Positions 21,427 to 31,677 of a stretch of DNA of 64,000 nucleotides are shown piece by piece. Under the pieces are notes generated by a model. That model was not told the origin of the DNA. It saw only the letters and a list, made by a program, of their open reading frames with translations, and did no database searches. Both the position numbers and the translations under genes were made by a program. How positions within the stretch are numbered: position 1 is the first letter of the stretch; the number at the start of each line of letters is the position of its first letter. The stretch covers positions 868,001 through 932,000 of the forward strand of contig NZ_AP019773.1 in NCBI RefSeq assembly GCF_009936175.1. Reading direction: 5' to 3'. This stretch comes from Bartonella quintana (lineage in GTDB: Bacteria; Pseudomonadota; Alphaproteobacteria; Rhizobiales; Rhizobiaceae).

Positions 21427-22155
21427 TATTCTTACACCTTCATCTTGAATTGCCTAAAATATCCGTGCACGCATATCGACTGAAAAATATCAAATTGTCA
21501 ACGTAGAACCTATAAAATTTAGTAAAAGATAATTTAATATCGAGAGAAAAAATATTCTTTAAGGCAATAAGCATTCATAATCTATAGAACCAATCATCAA
21601 ATATGAAAACTCCTCACATTTACTATTTCATGAATCACTGTTAAAAAATGACCTCTTAATTTTGCGCTCAAAAACAATTGCAAAATGATCCATTTCAAAC
21701 CATGGGCATTTTAGGAGAATAAATAGCCAATTTCTCAATTTCTCTCATTCAGAATCAACAGAAATGGGCAGTGCAATAGTATGATGCATCAATTTGTCAT
21801 CGATAACAGTATATACTGCACATATATAAAAGCATTCGCAGGCTATAGATCTCTTTAAAACACTGTGCACAACTGTTATTAAATTCCCCTTATTCAAATA
21901 CAACCATCTCATGGTTTTGCTTATAATCGAGAATTGTAAACAATATTTTTTTCTGATTAAAATTAAATATTACATTGTTTTTATTTTATTTTTTACCGTT
22001 TTTGAATATACTAAAAGAGTTGCGTTAACTTTATCTTGATAAGTTTTCAAAATTTTGCCCTTAACATATTCCTTTCTAAATAATTAACAGCTAGTATACT
22101 GGCGTATATGGAGGAGGACGTATCTCTTTTCCATCTGTAAGAGTATGAGGCGAGT
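21427..22155. other. Divergent intergenic region hfq/giant gene
   Basis: About 729 bases without a supportable gene on either strand. It separates leftward hfq from the rightward 1520-residue gene and should contain both promoters. The last 10 bases hold a GAGG ribosome site for the giant gene. I see no hairpin terminator or repeat. Confidence 0.45.
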
Positions 22156-25100
22156 ATGGCACGCAGAACCAAATTACAAACATTTGAAGTTGAAGTTGAA
22201 GAAGCGCTCACAAAAGCCATGAACTTTGACTTTGATGACGCGGCAATCGAAACAATATCATTCAATAATTCTGAAAATGTTGTTAATGTAGATGATTTGA
22301 TTCAAAAGATTGCAACAGCAGAAGAAGAAATTTTTGTTGAAAATGGTCATTCGATTCTTGCCTCGAATATTCATGATAACACTGTTGTTGATGAATCCGT
22401 AGTGGAACAGCTTTTTTCCCAAAAACCTACGGGTGAGCTTTCAGGTGGAACTGTTCATAATACAGTGTTATCTAGGCAACTTCTTCCTGCTAATGATGAT
22501 CTAACGACCCCTTTAAATTTTGAATTATTAAAGCAAAATTCTGTTTCTCGAATCTACTTGTGTACAACAGCGCTCAGTGCTCTATGGGCAGCAGGAGGTG
22601 CTTTTATTGCTCATAAGCTAGCGCCTGCTGGACTCAGTTCCTTATCCAATATTACTACTTTTTTCACATCATCAACTGGACTGGCTGTAACGGCAGGGAC
22701 AACAATTCCTATTCTTATGTCTTGGGGATTTGCTCAATTAATAAAACGTTCAAATGAATTGCACAATATTGCTGTCCTTATGACAAATGCTGCACAGCGC
22801 CTTAGTGAACCACAACATATATCTGAAAAACAAGCTGTTGCTATAGGAGAAACCATTCGTGAAGAAGTAGCAGCAATGAACGAGGGAATTGAACGTACCC
22901 TTGGACGTGCTGTTGAGCTTGAAGCTATTATACAAGGTGAAGTTCATAACCTAGAAAAAGCTTACGCTGAAAATGAATCGCGCATTCATACATTAATCAA
23001 AGAGTTGAGTAATGAACGCATAGCTATTTTAAATCATGCTGATCGCGTACAATCAAGAATTAAAGGAACACAAGAACAACTAAACGATGAATTTGGCTTG
23101 GTTACTTCCAAGATTGTAACTAATGTTGAAAAGCTTGCACAAACACTTTCGCAGACGTTACAAAAACAGGGGGAAGATCTTGTTGCAAAACTTTCCTACG
23201 TAGGCGATAGTGTAACAAATCAGCTTGCTGAAAAATTTAGCGAAACCACGAAACAGGTACAGCAAAAAAACACAGAATTTTTCCATGAATTAGGGAAAAA
23301 CTTTGATGATTTCTCAGAACGCTTTAATAATAATGAAAAGCAAATAGAAAAAATCTTTAATGAAACAGCTGCTAAAGCTGAAATGAATATTGCTAAAATT
23401 GCAACGCATATACAAACGGCAACAGATCAGACTCTGCACAGTATTGGAGAAAAATTTAAAATATTAGATGAAACCATTATTGATCGCAATAATCAATCTC
23501 TCCAGAATTTTGATGAAAAAATCATGCAGCTCGATGGGCAAGCAGACGAACTTTCTTCTAAATTTGATAACATAACTTCAAAAGCAATTGAAACCCTTGA
23601 AGACCGTTTAACAACTGTTGATCTTTCTCTTAAAAAACATAGTGATTCTATCATTGAATCCTTTATTGCTCGCAGTCAAACCCTAAAAGATAATGCTGAA
23701 AAGCTTGGTGATTTCTTAGACGGTTATGTCTTGAAAATTAATGCAAATCTCCAAGAAAGAACAACTGATATTACTGACGCGTTCACAAACGGACATGAAA
23801 TTATTCTTTCTGCAATCGACAAAAGCAAAGAAAGGTTGAGAGAAGAAATTCAACACGTCAATAGTGCAATTGTTGATATAGTACAAGAACGTTCACAGGA
23901 TTTTAAATTACAACTTTCTGATCAAAGAGCTCTGATGGCAAACATGCTCGATAACGAAAAGAATAAAATCGCTGATACATTAAAAAATCAAATTGATACC
24001 ATAGCCCAAAATACTTCAGATCTTAAAAAGGTTTTAGTTGATAATGTTCAAATCGTTGATCAACATGCTGAAAATCACGCTGCAAATATAGTTCAATGCA
24101 CAGAGAAACTACAAGAAGTCATCACGCAAAGCTGCAATACAACGAAAGATGCCTTAGAAGCGCAAGCTAGAAATATTGATATACGCGCTGATGCTCTGCG
24201 TGACTCTTTGGCTATTAATAGTTTTTCTCTTAATGAAGTTCTTGCAGATCAGGCGCACACACTCGAACAACGGATGGAAACAATCCATAATCTCATCGCA
24301 AAAAGTGATATACGTGTTGATGTTGCATTAAAGCAACAGATAGATTTAGTTGAGAACGCAATTGTTGCCAATAACAAGAATATTACGGAAACTGTTCAAG
24401 GACATATCAAAAATCTCGAAGGTCATACCGAAATTTTAAAGAATGTCCTTTCTCAATCCAATGGTAAATTCTTTGAATCCTTTGAAACACACCTGGAATC
24501 TTTCGATACAAATTTAGAAGTTCGTGCACATAAGATTTTTGAATGTGCAGCCATACTAGAAGAAAAATTATCCGAAAAATTTGACCAAGTACGTGAAACC
24601 ATCGAAGCGCAAACATCTGCTTTCGAAGAACGCTCTGATACATTACAAACATCTATCATCCTTAATAATGAACAAAGCCAAGCAATTCAACAAGCGCTGG
24701 AAACGAGCGTTGATAATATACGCATTACATTAGAAGATTCCGTTAATACAGTTACAGGCAACCTGCGCGATAAAATTATAAAAGCCTCTGATATTCTTTC
24801 TTCTACGGGTGAACAGATAGTTTCGTCTGTTGCCAATATCGCTGTAAAAACAGAAAATATTCTCTCGGAGTCTGGCAATCGTATTGTATCAAACGTTAAA
24901 CAAACAGTTTATGATACCAGTGAAAAAGTTCTTTCTGTTCTATCTGAACAGACAGCTCAGACTGTAGAATCCTTCACCACGGCGAGTCATAATGCACAAA
25001 CATTGTTGAATGAAACAATCCATACTTCAGCAACAGCAATTGAAGAAGTACTCAATGAGCGCTGCAATGTTCTTCATCATTCTATGCAGAACCTTAAAAA

Positions 25101-26718
25101 TAATCTAGGGTATCAGCTTTCTGACGTAAGTAATCATTTGGAAGAAGCAAGCAAGCAGACAGCTACTCAAATTTCCGGGCATGTTGAAAAGCTCACAGAG
25201 TTGACAAATTATTTAAATCAAGCTGCGCAGAACACAACTGAATCAATTAGTCACTTAACACAGCATATCAGTGAACAGCTCTCCCTCTCAACACAAGATG
25301 CTGAACAAAGAATTTATGCACAAAATGAGTCTTTAGTGAATAGCTTGACACAAACCAACTCTGAAACTCTTCAAACCGTAACTGCTATGAAAGAAGATCT
25401 TGTCAATAACATCTCCTCTATTCTTAAGCAGTTGAATCAATCAATTTACAGCTTCCACGAGAATAGTAATATTTTATTATCAACAGTTCAAAATATTGAT
25501 GGTCAGTTTAGCGAGACTGCGAATAATTTTTTCCGCAAAACCAATCAAGCGGCTGAGCATTTATCAGCCTCAAATCAAGCGCTCAATAACAATGTAGAAG
25601 TTTTACAAGGGCTTTCACAAAACATCTTTGAAAAGATTGGGCATATAACAAGCACTTTCGGTGAACATGCTAAAACTCTTTCTGAGACCATTCACATTCT
25701 TGAACAATCCGAAAATTCGTTGAGTACAACACTTGAGGAAAAACACAAAACGCTCTCTGCATTAAGTAGTGCTCTTGTTTCAAAATCTAATGAAATCAAT
25801 CAATTAATAGAACATTATGAAAATGTTCTCAGTTTGGCATTTGAACGCACTGACAAAAATACACGTAATTCCACACATTCTCTCCAACAATCACTTAATC
25901 AGCTTATTAATGAAGCTTCAACGCGTTTTTCAGGTGCAGCAGAAGATATACGTCGCTCAGCTGATGAAATTCGTTCAGAACTTTCAAAAATTAATAATGA
26001 TATTAATGAGAGTGTTCAAAATTTGCCAGAAAAGACAAAGGAAACAACGCAAACAATCCGTCATGCTCTGAATGAACAAATTACAGCATTAAAAGATTTG
26101 GTAAGCGTTACACAAAACAGTGATCAAAAGAGTGCAAAAGAACAGTTAATACTGACAACTTCCACATCATCAACGTTTAATAGGAGTGATAGTGCTTCCC
26201 CTGAAATTGTCAAGAAGATAGTACCACCTGAGCCTGTCTTGCAACAAAACCAAAGCAAAAAAAGGCAAAATAAATGGGTATCGAATCTCTTAGAAAGAGT
26301 TTCGCGTGAAGAAACCTTGTATGAGAAAATGCCTGATGATGCTGTTTTTGCACCAGTACAAACAAAACAGCGTCCTGTAAGCGGCTCTCTTAACGCATTA
26401 GCAGCTGGTATAGTACGATCCATTAACCACAATGCTGTCATCGACCTATGGGATCATTATCGGCGTGGCCAAAAAAACATCGTGATAGAACGTCTTTATA
26501 CCTTAAAGGGAAGAGCGATATTTGAAACGGTTAAGAAAAACTATATGGGCGATGTTCATTTTAAAAATTCCGTTAATCAGTATATTGCGGATTTTGAAAA
26601 ACTCTTACGCGATGTATCCCGTAGTTCTGGTTCTTCCAACTCAGTTCGAAAATATCTGATATCGGATACTGGAAAGGTCTACACTCTGCTTGCTCATGCA
26701 AGTGGCCGTATCAAATAG
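22156..26718 (+). CDS. Giant membrane-anchored coiled-coil protein, growth pole ring (GPR/RgsE)-like
   Basis: A 1520-residue protein with an acidic N terminus (1-125), two hydrophobic segments at about 131-153 and 172-195, and then more than 1100 residues of near-continuous helix with Ala, Gln, Asn, Glu and Ser-rich heptads and no globular break. A final domain (about 1385-1520) is more compositionally normal: SLNALAAGIVRSINHNAVID, LWDHYRRGQKN and a repeated-helix end. This layout matches the rhizobial apolipoprotein-like proteins GPR (Agrobacterium) and RgsE (Sinorhizobium), which form a ring at the growing pole. The assignment rests on architecture and lineage, not on alignment. Expected location: cytoplasmic coil tethered to the inner membrane. 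A perfect terminator follows 8 bases after the stop. Confidence 0.7.
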   Translation: MARRTKLQTFEVEVEEALTKAMNFDFDDAAIETISFNNSENVVNVDDLIQKIATAEEEIFVENGHSILASNIHDNTVVDESVVEQLFSQKPTGELSGGTVHNTVLSRQLLPANDDLTTPLNFELLKQNSVSRIYLCTTALSALWAAGGAFIAHKLAPAGLSSLSNITTFFTSSTGLAVTAGTTIPILMSWGFAQLIKRSNELHNIAVLMTNAAQRLSEPQHISEKQAVAIGETIREEVAAMNEGIERTLGRAVELEAIIQGEVHNLEKAYAENESRIHTLIKELSNERIAILNHADRVQSRIKGTQEQLNDEFGLVTSKIVTNVEKLAQTLSQTLQKQGEDLVAKLSYVGDSVTNQLAEKFSETTKQVQQKNTEFFHELGKNFDDFSERFNNNEKQIEKIFNETAAKAEMNIAKIATHIQTATDQTLHSIGEKFKILDETIIDRNNQSLQNFDEKIMQLDGQADELSSKFDNITSKAIETLEDRLTTVDLSLKKHSDSIIESFIARSQTLKDNAEKLGDFLDGYVLKINANLQERTTDITDAFTNGHEIILSAIDKSKERLREEIQHVNSAIVDIVQERSQDFKLQLSDQRALMANMLDNEKNKIADTLKNQIDTIAQNTSDLKKVLVDNVQIVDQHAENHAANIVQCTEKLQEVITQSCNTTKDALEAQARNIDIRADALRDSLAINSFSLNEVLADQAHTLEQRMETIHNLIAKSDIRVDVALKQQIDLVENAIVANNKNITETVQGHIKNLEGHTEILKNVLSQSNGKFFESFETHLESFDTNLEVRAHKIFECAAILEEKLSEKFDQVRETIEAQTSAFEERSDTLQTSIILNNEQSQAIQQALETSVDNIRITLEDSVNTVTGNLRDKIIKASDILSSTGEQIVSSVANIAVKTENILSESGNRIVSNVKQTVYDTSEKVLSVLSEQTAQTVESFTTASHNAQTLLNETIHTSATAIEEVLNERCNVLHHSMQNLKNNLGYQLSDVSNHLEEASKQTATQISGHVEKLTELTNYLNQAAQNTTESISHLTQHISEQLSLSTQDAEQRIYAQNESLVNSLTQTNSETLQTVTAMKEDLVNNISSILKQLNQSIYSFHENSNILLSTVQNIDGQFSETANNFFRKTNQAAEHLSASNQALNNNVEVLQGLSQNIFEKIGHITSTFGEHAKTLSETIHILEQSENSLSTTLEEKHKTLSALSSALVSKSNEINQLIEHYENVLSLAFERTDKNTRNSTHSLQQSLNQLINEASTRFSGAAEDIRRSADEIRSELSKINNDINESVQNLPEKTKETTQTIRHALNEQITALKDLVSVTQNSDQKSAKEQLILTTSTSSTFNRSDSASPEIVKKIVPPEPVLQQNQSKKRQNKWVSNLLERVSREETLYEKMPDDAVFAPVQTKQRPVSGSLNALAAGIVRSINHNAVIDLWDHYRRGQKNIVIERLYTLKGRAIFETVKKNYMGDVHFKNSVNQYIADFEKLLRDVSRSSGSSNSVRKYLISDTGKVYTLLAHASGRIK

Positions 26719-26725
26719 CTAATAA

Positions 26726-26757
26726 AAAAAGTGGAAAAAGATTTTTTTCCACTTTTT
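26726..26757 (+). terminator. Rho-independent terminator after giant coiled-coil gene
   Basis: A perfect 14-base inverted repeat: AAAAAGTGGAAAAA at 26726-26739 and TTTTTCCACTTTTT at 26744-26757, with a 4-base loop. The 3' arm ends in a T run. The A run on the other flank would let it work on the opposite strand too, but no gene approaches from that side. Confidence 0.85.
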
Positions 26758-27679
26758 CTTTTTCCAGTGGTATTCACCGCTCATCATAAAACGCGCTGGT
26801 CATAAATGTAGTATTGTGCACCAAAGGTTTAGGCGGGACGATTGACTTTCGGTTTTACAGATATTCTAAGCAATAACCCTAATTAAAATAGCGTGATCAA
26901 TTATCAAACAGCATAAGCATGGCATTTCAAGAGGATGAGCATAACTTCCTCTACTTTCCGCGCCAGTCCCCTTCACACTACTTCACTTCTCGTATACAGA
27001 CTATATAACAACTAACTTCATGTATAAAATGCTTACGCACAGATTTTCTAGCTAAATCTTTGTTCATTGAAATATCCATATTTGCTTACATCAGCATGGC
27101 TGATTTCATCAATGTACAAAATTCCATTTTTCAGCCTATTACAATACAAAATTGAACACAGCTCCATCTAAAGAAATTATTTTCATCCTTTATTCAATAG
27201 TAAACAAAACGACTTCCATTATTCGGCTTTCCAGGCTCCGTTAGAGAGGATACGAATATTTTAAAATTGCAAATATTATTTTATAAGTCCTATACTCACT
27301 TATAGAAATGTAAAGAGAGCATATGTTTATGGAAATCAGGTTAAATGAATAAGTGACTTTCTTCTGTTCTTTCCTTTCTTGCCAGCATTGCAAAAAATAA
27401 CTCCTTGGTCATATAATGTGTAGTAATATTTTACCTGTTTTTAAAAACTGACTAAATTCAGTAAATTTTTGCTAAGAAGAAAAGAATAATCTTGCTGATG
27501 TCAATGAAATTGTTAATTAGCGCAAATGAAAAGAATCATCAAACTAGTTGAATGATCAAGAAGAATTTGCTCCAACACCTGTACATTCTTGTATTCAGAG
27601 AAATTAGGATCTATCAGTGTACAAGATCTTATCGTATATGGAACATTCATAAACGTATACTAACCTGGATATCGTAACA
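26758..27679 (+). other. Long intergenic spacer before maeB
   Basis: About 920 bases with no ORF of credible coding character on either strand and no recognisable RNA gene. Probably an eroded gene remnant or a long leader; I recognise no protein fragment in it. Confidence 0.4.
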
Positions 27680-29989
27680 ATGTCTACAGAACGAAATAAT
27701 GATTTCAGTCCACAAAAAGCTGAACTTGATAATGCCGCACTTTTTTATCACCAATATCCCAAACCTGGAAAATTAGAAATTCAAGCGACAACACCTCTTG
27801 ATAATCAGCGTGATTTAGCTCTTGCTTATTCTCCAGGCGTTGCTGCCCCATGTCTTGCAATTTACAAAGATCCCAATCTTGCTGCTCAATATACTGCTCG
27901 CTCTAATTTAGTCGCCGTTATATCAAACGGAACTGCTGTTCTTGGATTGGGAAACATTGGCCCACTTGCTTCAAAGCCGGTTATGGAAGGAAAAGCTGTT
28001 TTATTTAAAAAATTTGCGAATATTGATGTCTTTGATATTGAAATTGATGCATCCGATATTGAACAAATGGTACAAACCGTAGCTGCCTTAGAACCTACAT
28101 TTGGTGGTATTAATCTTGAAGATATTAAGGCTCCTGAATGTTTTGAAATTGAAGAAAAACTTCGCGCTAAGATGAATATTCCAGTTTTCCATGATGATCA
28201 ACATGGAACTGCTATTATTGTTTCTGCGGCGGTATTAAATGCCTTAAGTCTTTCAGGGAAAAAAATCGAAAATGCAAAAATAGTTGCCTCGGGCGCGGGT
28301 GCTGCAGCTCTGGCTTGTATTAATCTTTTGGTTCGCCTTGGAGCAAAAGTTGAAAATATTTGGCTTAGCGACTTAGAGGGAGTTGTTTATGAAGGTCGCA
28401 AGACACTTATGGATCGATGGAAAATCAATTATGCACAAAAAACTGATGCACGGACTTTATCCGAGATTATTGATAATGCAGATATTTTCCTAGGTGTTTC
28501 AGCAGGTGGTGTTTTAAAACCTGAATATCTGAAAAAAATGGCTCCAAATCCATTAATTTTAGCGCTTGCTAATCCAACACCAGAAATTATGCCAGAAGAA
28601 GCACGTTCTGTCCGGCCAGATGCAATGATCTGCACAGGACGCTCTGATTACCCCAATCAAGTCAACAACGTCCTTTGTTTTCCTTATATCTTCCGTGGTG
28701 CATTAGATGTTGGTGCCATCGCGATCAATGAAGCAATGAAAATAGCAGCAGTTTATGCCATTTCTTCCCTCGCGCGTGAAGAATCTTCAGATGTTGCAGC
28801 ACGTGCATACTCAAAGGAACCACCCAGTTTTGGGCCAGACTACCTCATTCCCTCTCCCTTTGATCCGCGTTTAATACTGCGTATCGCTCCTGCGGTTGCT
28901 AAAGCAGCAATGGAAACGGGTGTGGCAATTCGACCAATTAGAGATATGGAAGCCTATTATGATGTCCTTAACCGATTCGTATTTCGTTCTGGCTTAACGA
29001 TGAAACCGGTTTTTGCAGCAGTAAAAACAGCAAAACGTAAACGTGTAATTTATGCTAATGGTGAAGATGAACGCGTACTTCGTGCAGCACAAATTGTTCT
29101 TGAAGAACAAACAGCGATTCCTCTCCTCATTGGTCGTCCATATGTCGTGGAGGCGCGATTAAAACGCTTTGGTTTAAGAATTCGCCCCAGCATAGATTTT
29201 GAACTTATAAATCCAGAAGATGATCCACGTTTTCGTGATTATGTTAACTTATTGCTTCGTTACACAGGAAGACGTGGTGTCTCGCCTGAAGTTGCAAAAA
29301 CAATCGTGAGAACATCAACAACAGCTATTGCTGCTCTCGCAGTAATGCGTGAAGAAGCTGATGCAATGATTTGCGGTCTAGAAGGTCGTTTTGAGCGTCA
29401 TCTTGAATTGATTGAACAAATTATTGGACTTAATTCCAATACTAGCTGTTTTTCTTCTGTTAGTTTACTTATCTCTCCGCATCGCACTCTTTTTCTAACA
29501 GATACTTACGTCAATGAAAATCCTTCTGCAGAAGAAATAGCAGAAATGACAGTCTTAGCAGCTCAAGAAATTGAGGCATTTGGAATAACGCCAAAAGCAG
29601 CATTATTGTCGTACTCAAACTTTGGCTCCAAAAACACCGACAGTGCACGTAAAATGCGCCGTGCAACTGAAATTCTCGCAGAATTATATCCAAATTTAGA
29701 AGCCGATGGAGAAATGCAAGGTGATGCTGCGCTTTCTAAAATTTTTCGTGATCGTGTTTTTCCTGATTCACGCCTTAAAAATGAAGCGAATTTGCTTGTC
29801 TTTCCAACGCTTGATGCAGCTAATATTACACTCAATATTGTCAAAAATCTAACCAATGCACTTCATGTCGGCCCAATCTTGATCGGAGCTGCACGCCCTG
29901 TCCATATACTAACGCCTTCAGTAACTTCGCGAGGAGTTGTCAATATGACAGCTCTCGCAGTACTTGCTGCAAATAGAAAAATTCCATGA
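27680..29989 (+). CDS. maeB: NADP-dependent malic enzyme, MaeB type
   Basis: A 769-residue fusion of a malic enzyme (1-430) and a phosphotransacetylase-like domain (about 440-769). It decarboxylates malate to pyruvate with NADP, linking the TCA cycle to NADPH and gluconeogenic precursors. Malic signatures are [34 protein letters not shown], and [16 protein letters not shown]. The nucleotide fold has [19 protein letters not shown]. The PTA domain lacks transacetylase activity in studied homologues and acts in oligomerisation and acetyl-CoA sensing. Monocistronic after a long spacer. Confidence 0.95.
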   Translation: MSTERNNDFSPQKAELDNAALFYHQYPKPGKLEIQATTPLDNQRDLALAYSPGVAAPCLAIYKDPNLAAQYTARSNLVAVISNGTAVLGLGNIGPLASKPVMEGKAVLFKKFANIDVFDIEIDASDIEQMVQTVAALEPTFGGINLEDIKAPECFEIEEKLRAKMNIPVFHDDQHGTAIIVSAAVLNALSLSGKKIENAKIVASGAGAAALACINLLVRLGAKVENIWLSDLEGVVYEGRKTLMDRWKINYAQKTDARTLSEIIDNADIFLGVSAGGVLKPEYLKKMAPNPLILALANPTPEIMPEEARSVRPDAMICTGRSDYPNQVNNVLCFPYIFRGALDVGAIAINEAMKIAAVYAISSLAREESSDVAARAYSKEPPSFGPDYLIPSPFDPRLILRIAPAVAKAAMETGVAIRPIRDMEAYYDVLNRFVFRSGLTMKPVFAAVKTAKRKRVIYANGEDERVLRAAQIVLEEQTAIPLLIGRPYVVEARLKRFGLRIRPSIDFELINPEDDPRFRDYVNLLLRYTGRRGVSPEVAKTIVRTSTTAIAALAVMREEADAMICGLEGRFERHLELIEQIIGLNSNTSCFSSVSLLISPHRTLFLTDTYVNENPSAEEIAEMTVLAAQEIEAFGITPKAALLSYSNFGSKNTDSARKMRRATEILAELYPNLEADGEMQGDAALSKIFRDRVFPDSRLKNEANLLVFPTLDAANITLNIVKNLTNALHVGPILIGAARPVHILTPSVTSRGVVNMTALAVLAANRKIP

Positions 29990-30192
29990 TGAAATAGGTG
30001 AACCTTGCTCAAAACACAATTTCATAGCTTTTTCTAACCTTAACAAGTAATAATTTAATATTCTGCAAACCCATTTGTCCTATCAAAAAGATAACTGTAT
30101 TCTAGATTAAGTTTTTTTTTAAGATAAAAGAAGTTATACAGAACATTGTTAAAGTATTTTCTAAAACCACAAATTAAATAAGGAATTATACA

Positions 30193-30477
30193 TTGCCCTC
30201 TACGTTTGATAAAGTTGCTGATATTATCGCAGAAATCAGTGAAATTGATCACAGCATGATCACACCTGAAAGTCATACAATTGACGATTTGGAAATTGAT
30301 AGCCTTGATTTTCTTGATATTGTTTTTGCTATTGACAAAGCCTTTGGAATTAAAGTTCCATTAGAACAATGGACTCAAGAAGTCAATGAAGGTGGAGTTG
30401 CAACTGAAGAATATTTTGTTCTTAAAAACCTTTGCGCAAAAATTGATGAACTCGTTACCCTAAAACAGGCTGGTTAA
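30193..30477 (+). CDS. acpXL: Acyl carrier protein AcpXL
   Basis: A 94-residue specialised acyl carrier protein for the 27-hydroxyoctacosanoate-type chain of rhizobial and Bartonella lipid A. The phosphopantetheine serine is Ser37 in [16 protein letters not shown]. It is longer than housekeeping AcpP and has the extended C terminus seen in AcpXL. The start is TTG at 30193, supported by AAGGA about seven bases upstream; no in-frame ATG gives a full protein. First gene of the acpXL-fabF2-fabF1-adh-lpxXL operon. Confidence 0.93.
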   Translation: MPSTFDKVADIIAEISEIDHSMITPESHTIDDLEIDSLDFLDIVFAIDKAFGIKVPLEQWTQEVNEGGVATEEYFVLKNLCAKIDELVTLKQAG

Positions 30478-30487
30478 TTTTCTCACT

Positions 30488-31663
30488 ATGCTTGATCAAG
30501 CTGTATTTATCACTGGTATAGGACTCATAAGCTCTCTCGGTGAAGGGACTGCTCATCATTGGAATCTCTTGAATGATCCCACAGTCACACTAAATCTTGA
30601 TTGTTCAACTTTTTCTCCCTACACTGTCCATAAATTGCCGGAAGTTGACTGGAATTTACAAATTCCCAAAAGAAATGATCAACGGCAAATGGGAACGTGG
30701 CAACGCCTTGGTACTTACGCAGCTGGCCTTGCTCTTGATGACGCAGGTATGAAAAATAATGAACAATTAACATCGACAATGGATATGATCATTGCAGCAG
30801 GTGGAGGAGAACGTGATATTGTCGTTGACACACAGATTCTTTCCAAGGCACGCAGAGCAGCTGATCATGCTTCCATGTTAAATTCAATCCTTTCAACTGA
30901 ACTTCGTCCAACTTTGTTTTTAGCGCAACTTTCAAATCTTTTGGCTGGAAATATTTCAATTGTTCATAAAGTAACAGGATCTTCTCGTACCTTCATGGGA
31001 GAAGAAGGATGTGGACTTTCTGCTATTCAAATTGCTGCGGCTCGTATTCGATCAGGACAAAGTACACATGCGCTGGTTGGCAGCTCCTATAATGCACAAA
31101 GTTATGATATGTTATTGGCACATGAGCTTGGAGGCCTCTTAACACGCAGTGGATGGACACCGGTATGGGAGCGTAAAAATTGCCTTGGCGGTGGTGTCAT
31201 AACTGGTTCTGGTGGCATCTTTCTGGTCCTTGAAAGCGAGGAACATGCAAGAAACCGTAATGCACGTGTTTATGCTGAAATTAAGCAAATCATCACGGAT
31301 CAAACAGACAGAATGAAAATTCCACTTAAAAAATCAATTGCAACGATGTTGAAAACAATAGAAGCTAAATCTGCCTTGGCTATTTCAGCTGCTTCAGGAT
31401 TTCATGAAGTAACAGAAGCAGAACAAAATGCCCTTGATGATGCTGATATGTTTTACCGCGGGATTACAACATTATTTGGTTATATGCGCGAGGCGCAATT
31501 TCTTTTAGCACTTGCACTTTCTGCTATTACTGTTGAAAAAAAGCGCTGTTTTCCAGCGTTAAGTGCCCATGAAAAGCCTTTTTCTAAAGAAGTGCATGAA
31601 GCATTTGTTACGACTATTGGTATAAAAAGAGCTGAAGGTATAGTACGCCTCACTGCTGTTTAA
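30488..31663 (+). CDS. Beta-ketoacyl-ACP synthase-like protein FabF2XL, catalytic residues absent
   Basis: A 391-residue KAS II-fold protein placed 10 bases after acpXL. The nucleophile-elbow segment aligns GSSRTFMGEEGCGLSAIQIA with the FabF segment that contains TACTSG; the cysteine position holds Glu173. The first catalytic histidine (NAHGTS in FabF) aligns with ISAASGF and the second (TGHLTGAAG) with FGYMREAQF, so both are lost. This is the pattern of a chain-length-factor subunit, which partners an active synthase. The intact partner is the next gene. Role in very-long-chain elongation is inferred from the cluster. Confidence 0.85.
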   Translation: MLDQAVFITGIGLISSLGEGTAHHWNLLNDPTVTLNLDCSTFSPYTVHKLPEVDWNLQIPKRNDQRQMGTWQRLGTYAAGLALDDAGMKNNEQLTSTMDMIIAAGGGERDIVVDTQILSKARRAADHASMLNSILSTELRPTLFLAQLSNLLAGNISIVHKVTGSSRTFMGEEGCGLSAIQIAAARIRSGQSTHALVGSSYNAQSYDMLLAHELGGLLTRSGWTPVWERKNCLGGGVITGSGGIFLVLESEEHARNRNARVYAEIKQIITDQTDRMKIPLKKSIATMLKTIEAKSALAISAASGFHEVTEAEQNALDDADMFYRGITTLFGYMREAQFLLALALSAITVEKKRCFPALSAHEKPFSKEVHEAFVTTIGIKRAEGIVRLTAV

Positions 31664-31677
31664 AGGGGATTTCTACA

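Noticed and set aside
22047-22265. 72-codon minus frame overlapping the start of the giant gene
   Set aside because: Antisense to a strong coding start, no ribosome site, low-complexity serine-rich translation.
26124-26441. 105-codon minus frame inside the giant gene
   Set aside because: Shadow of the coding strand; no start context and no independent motif.
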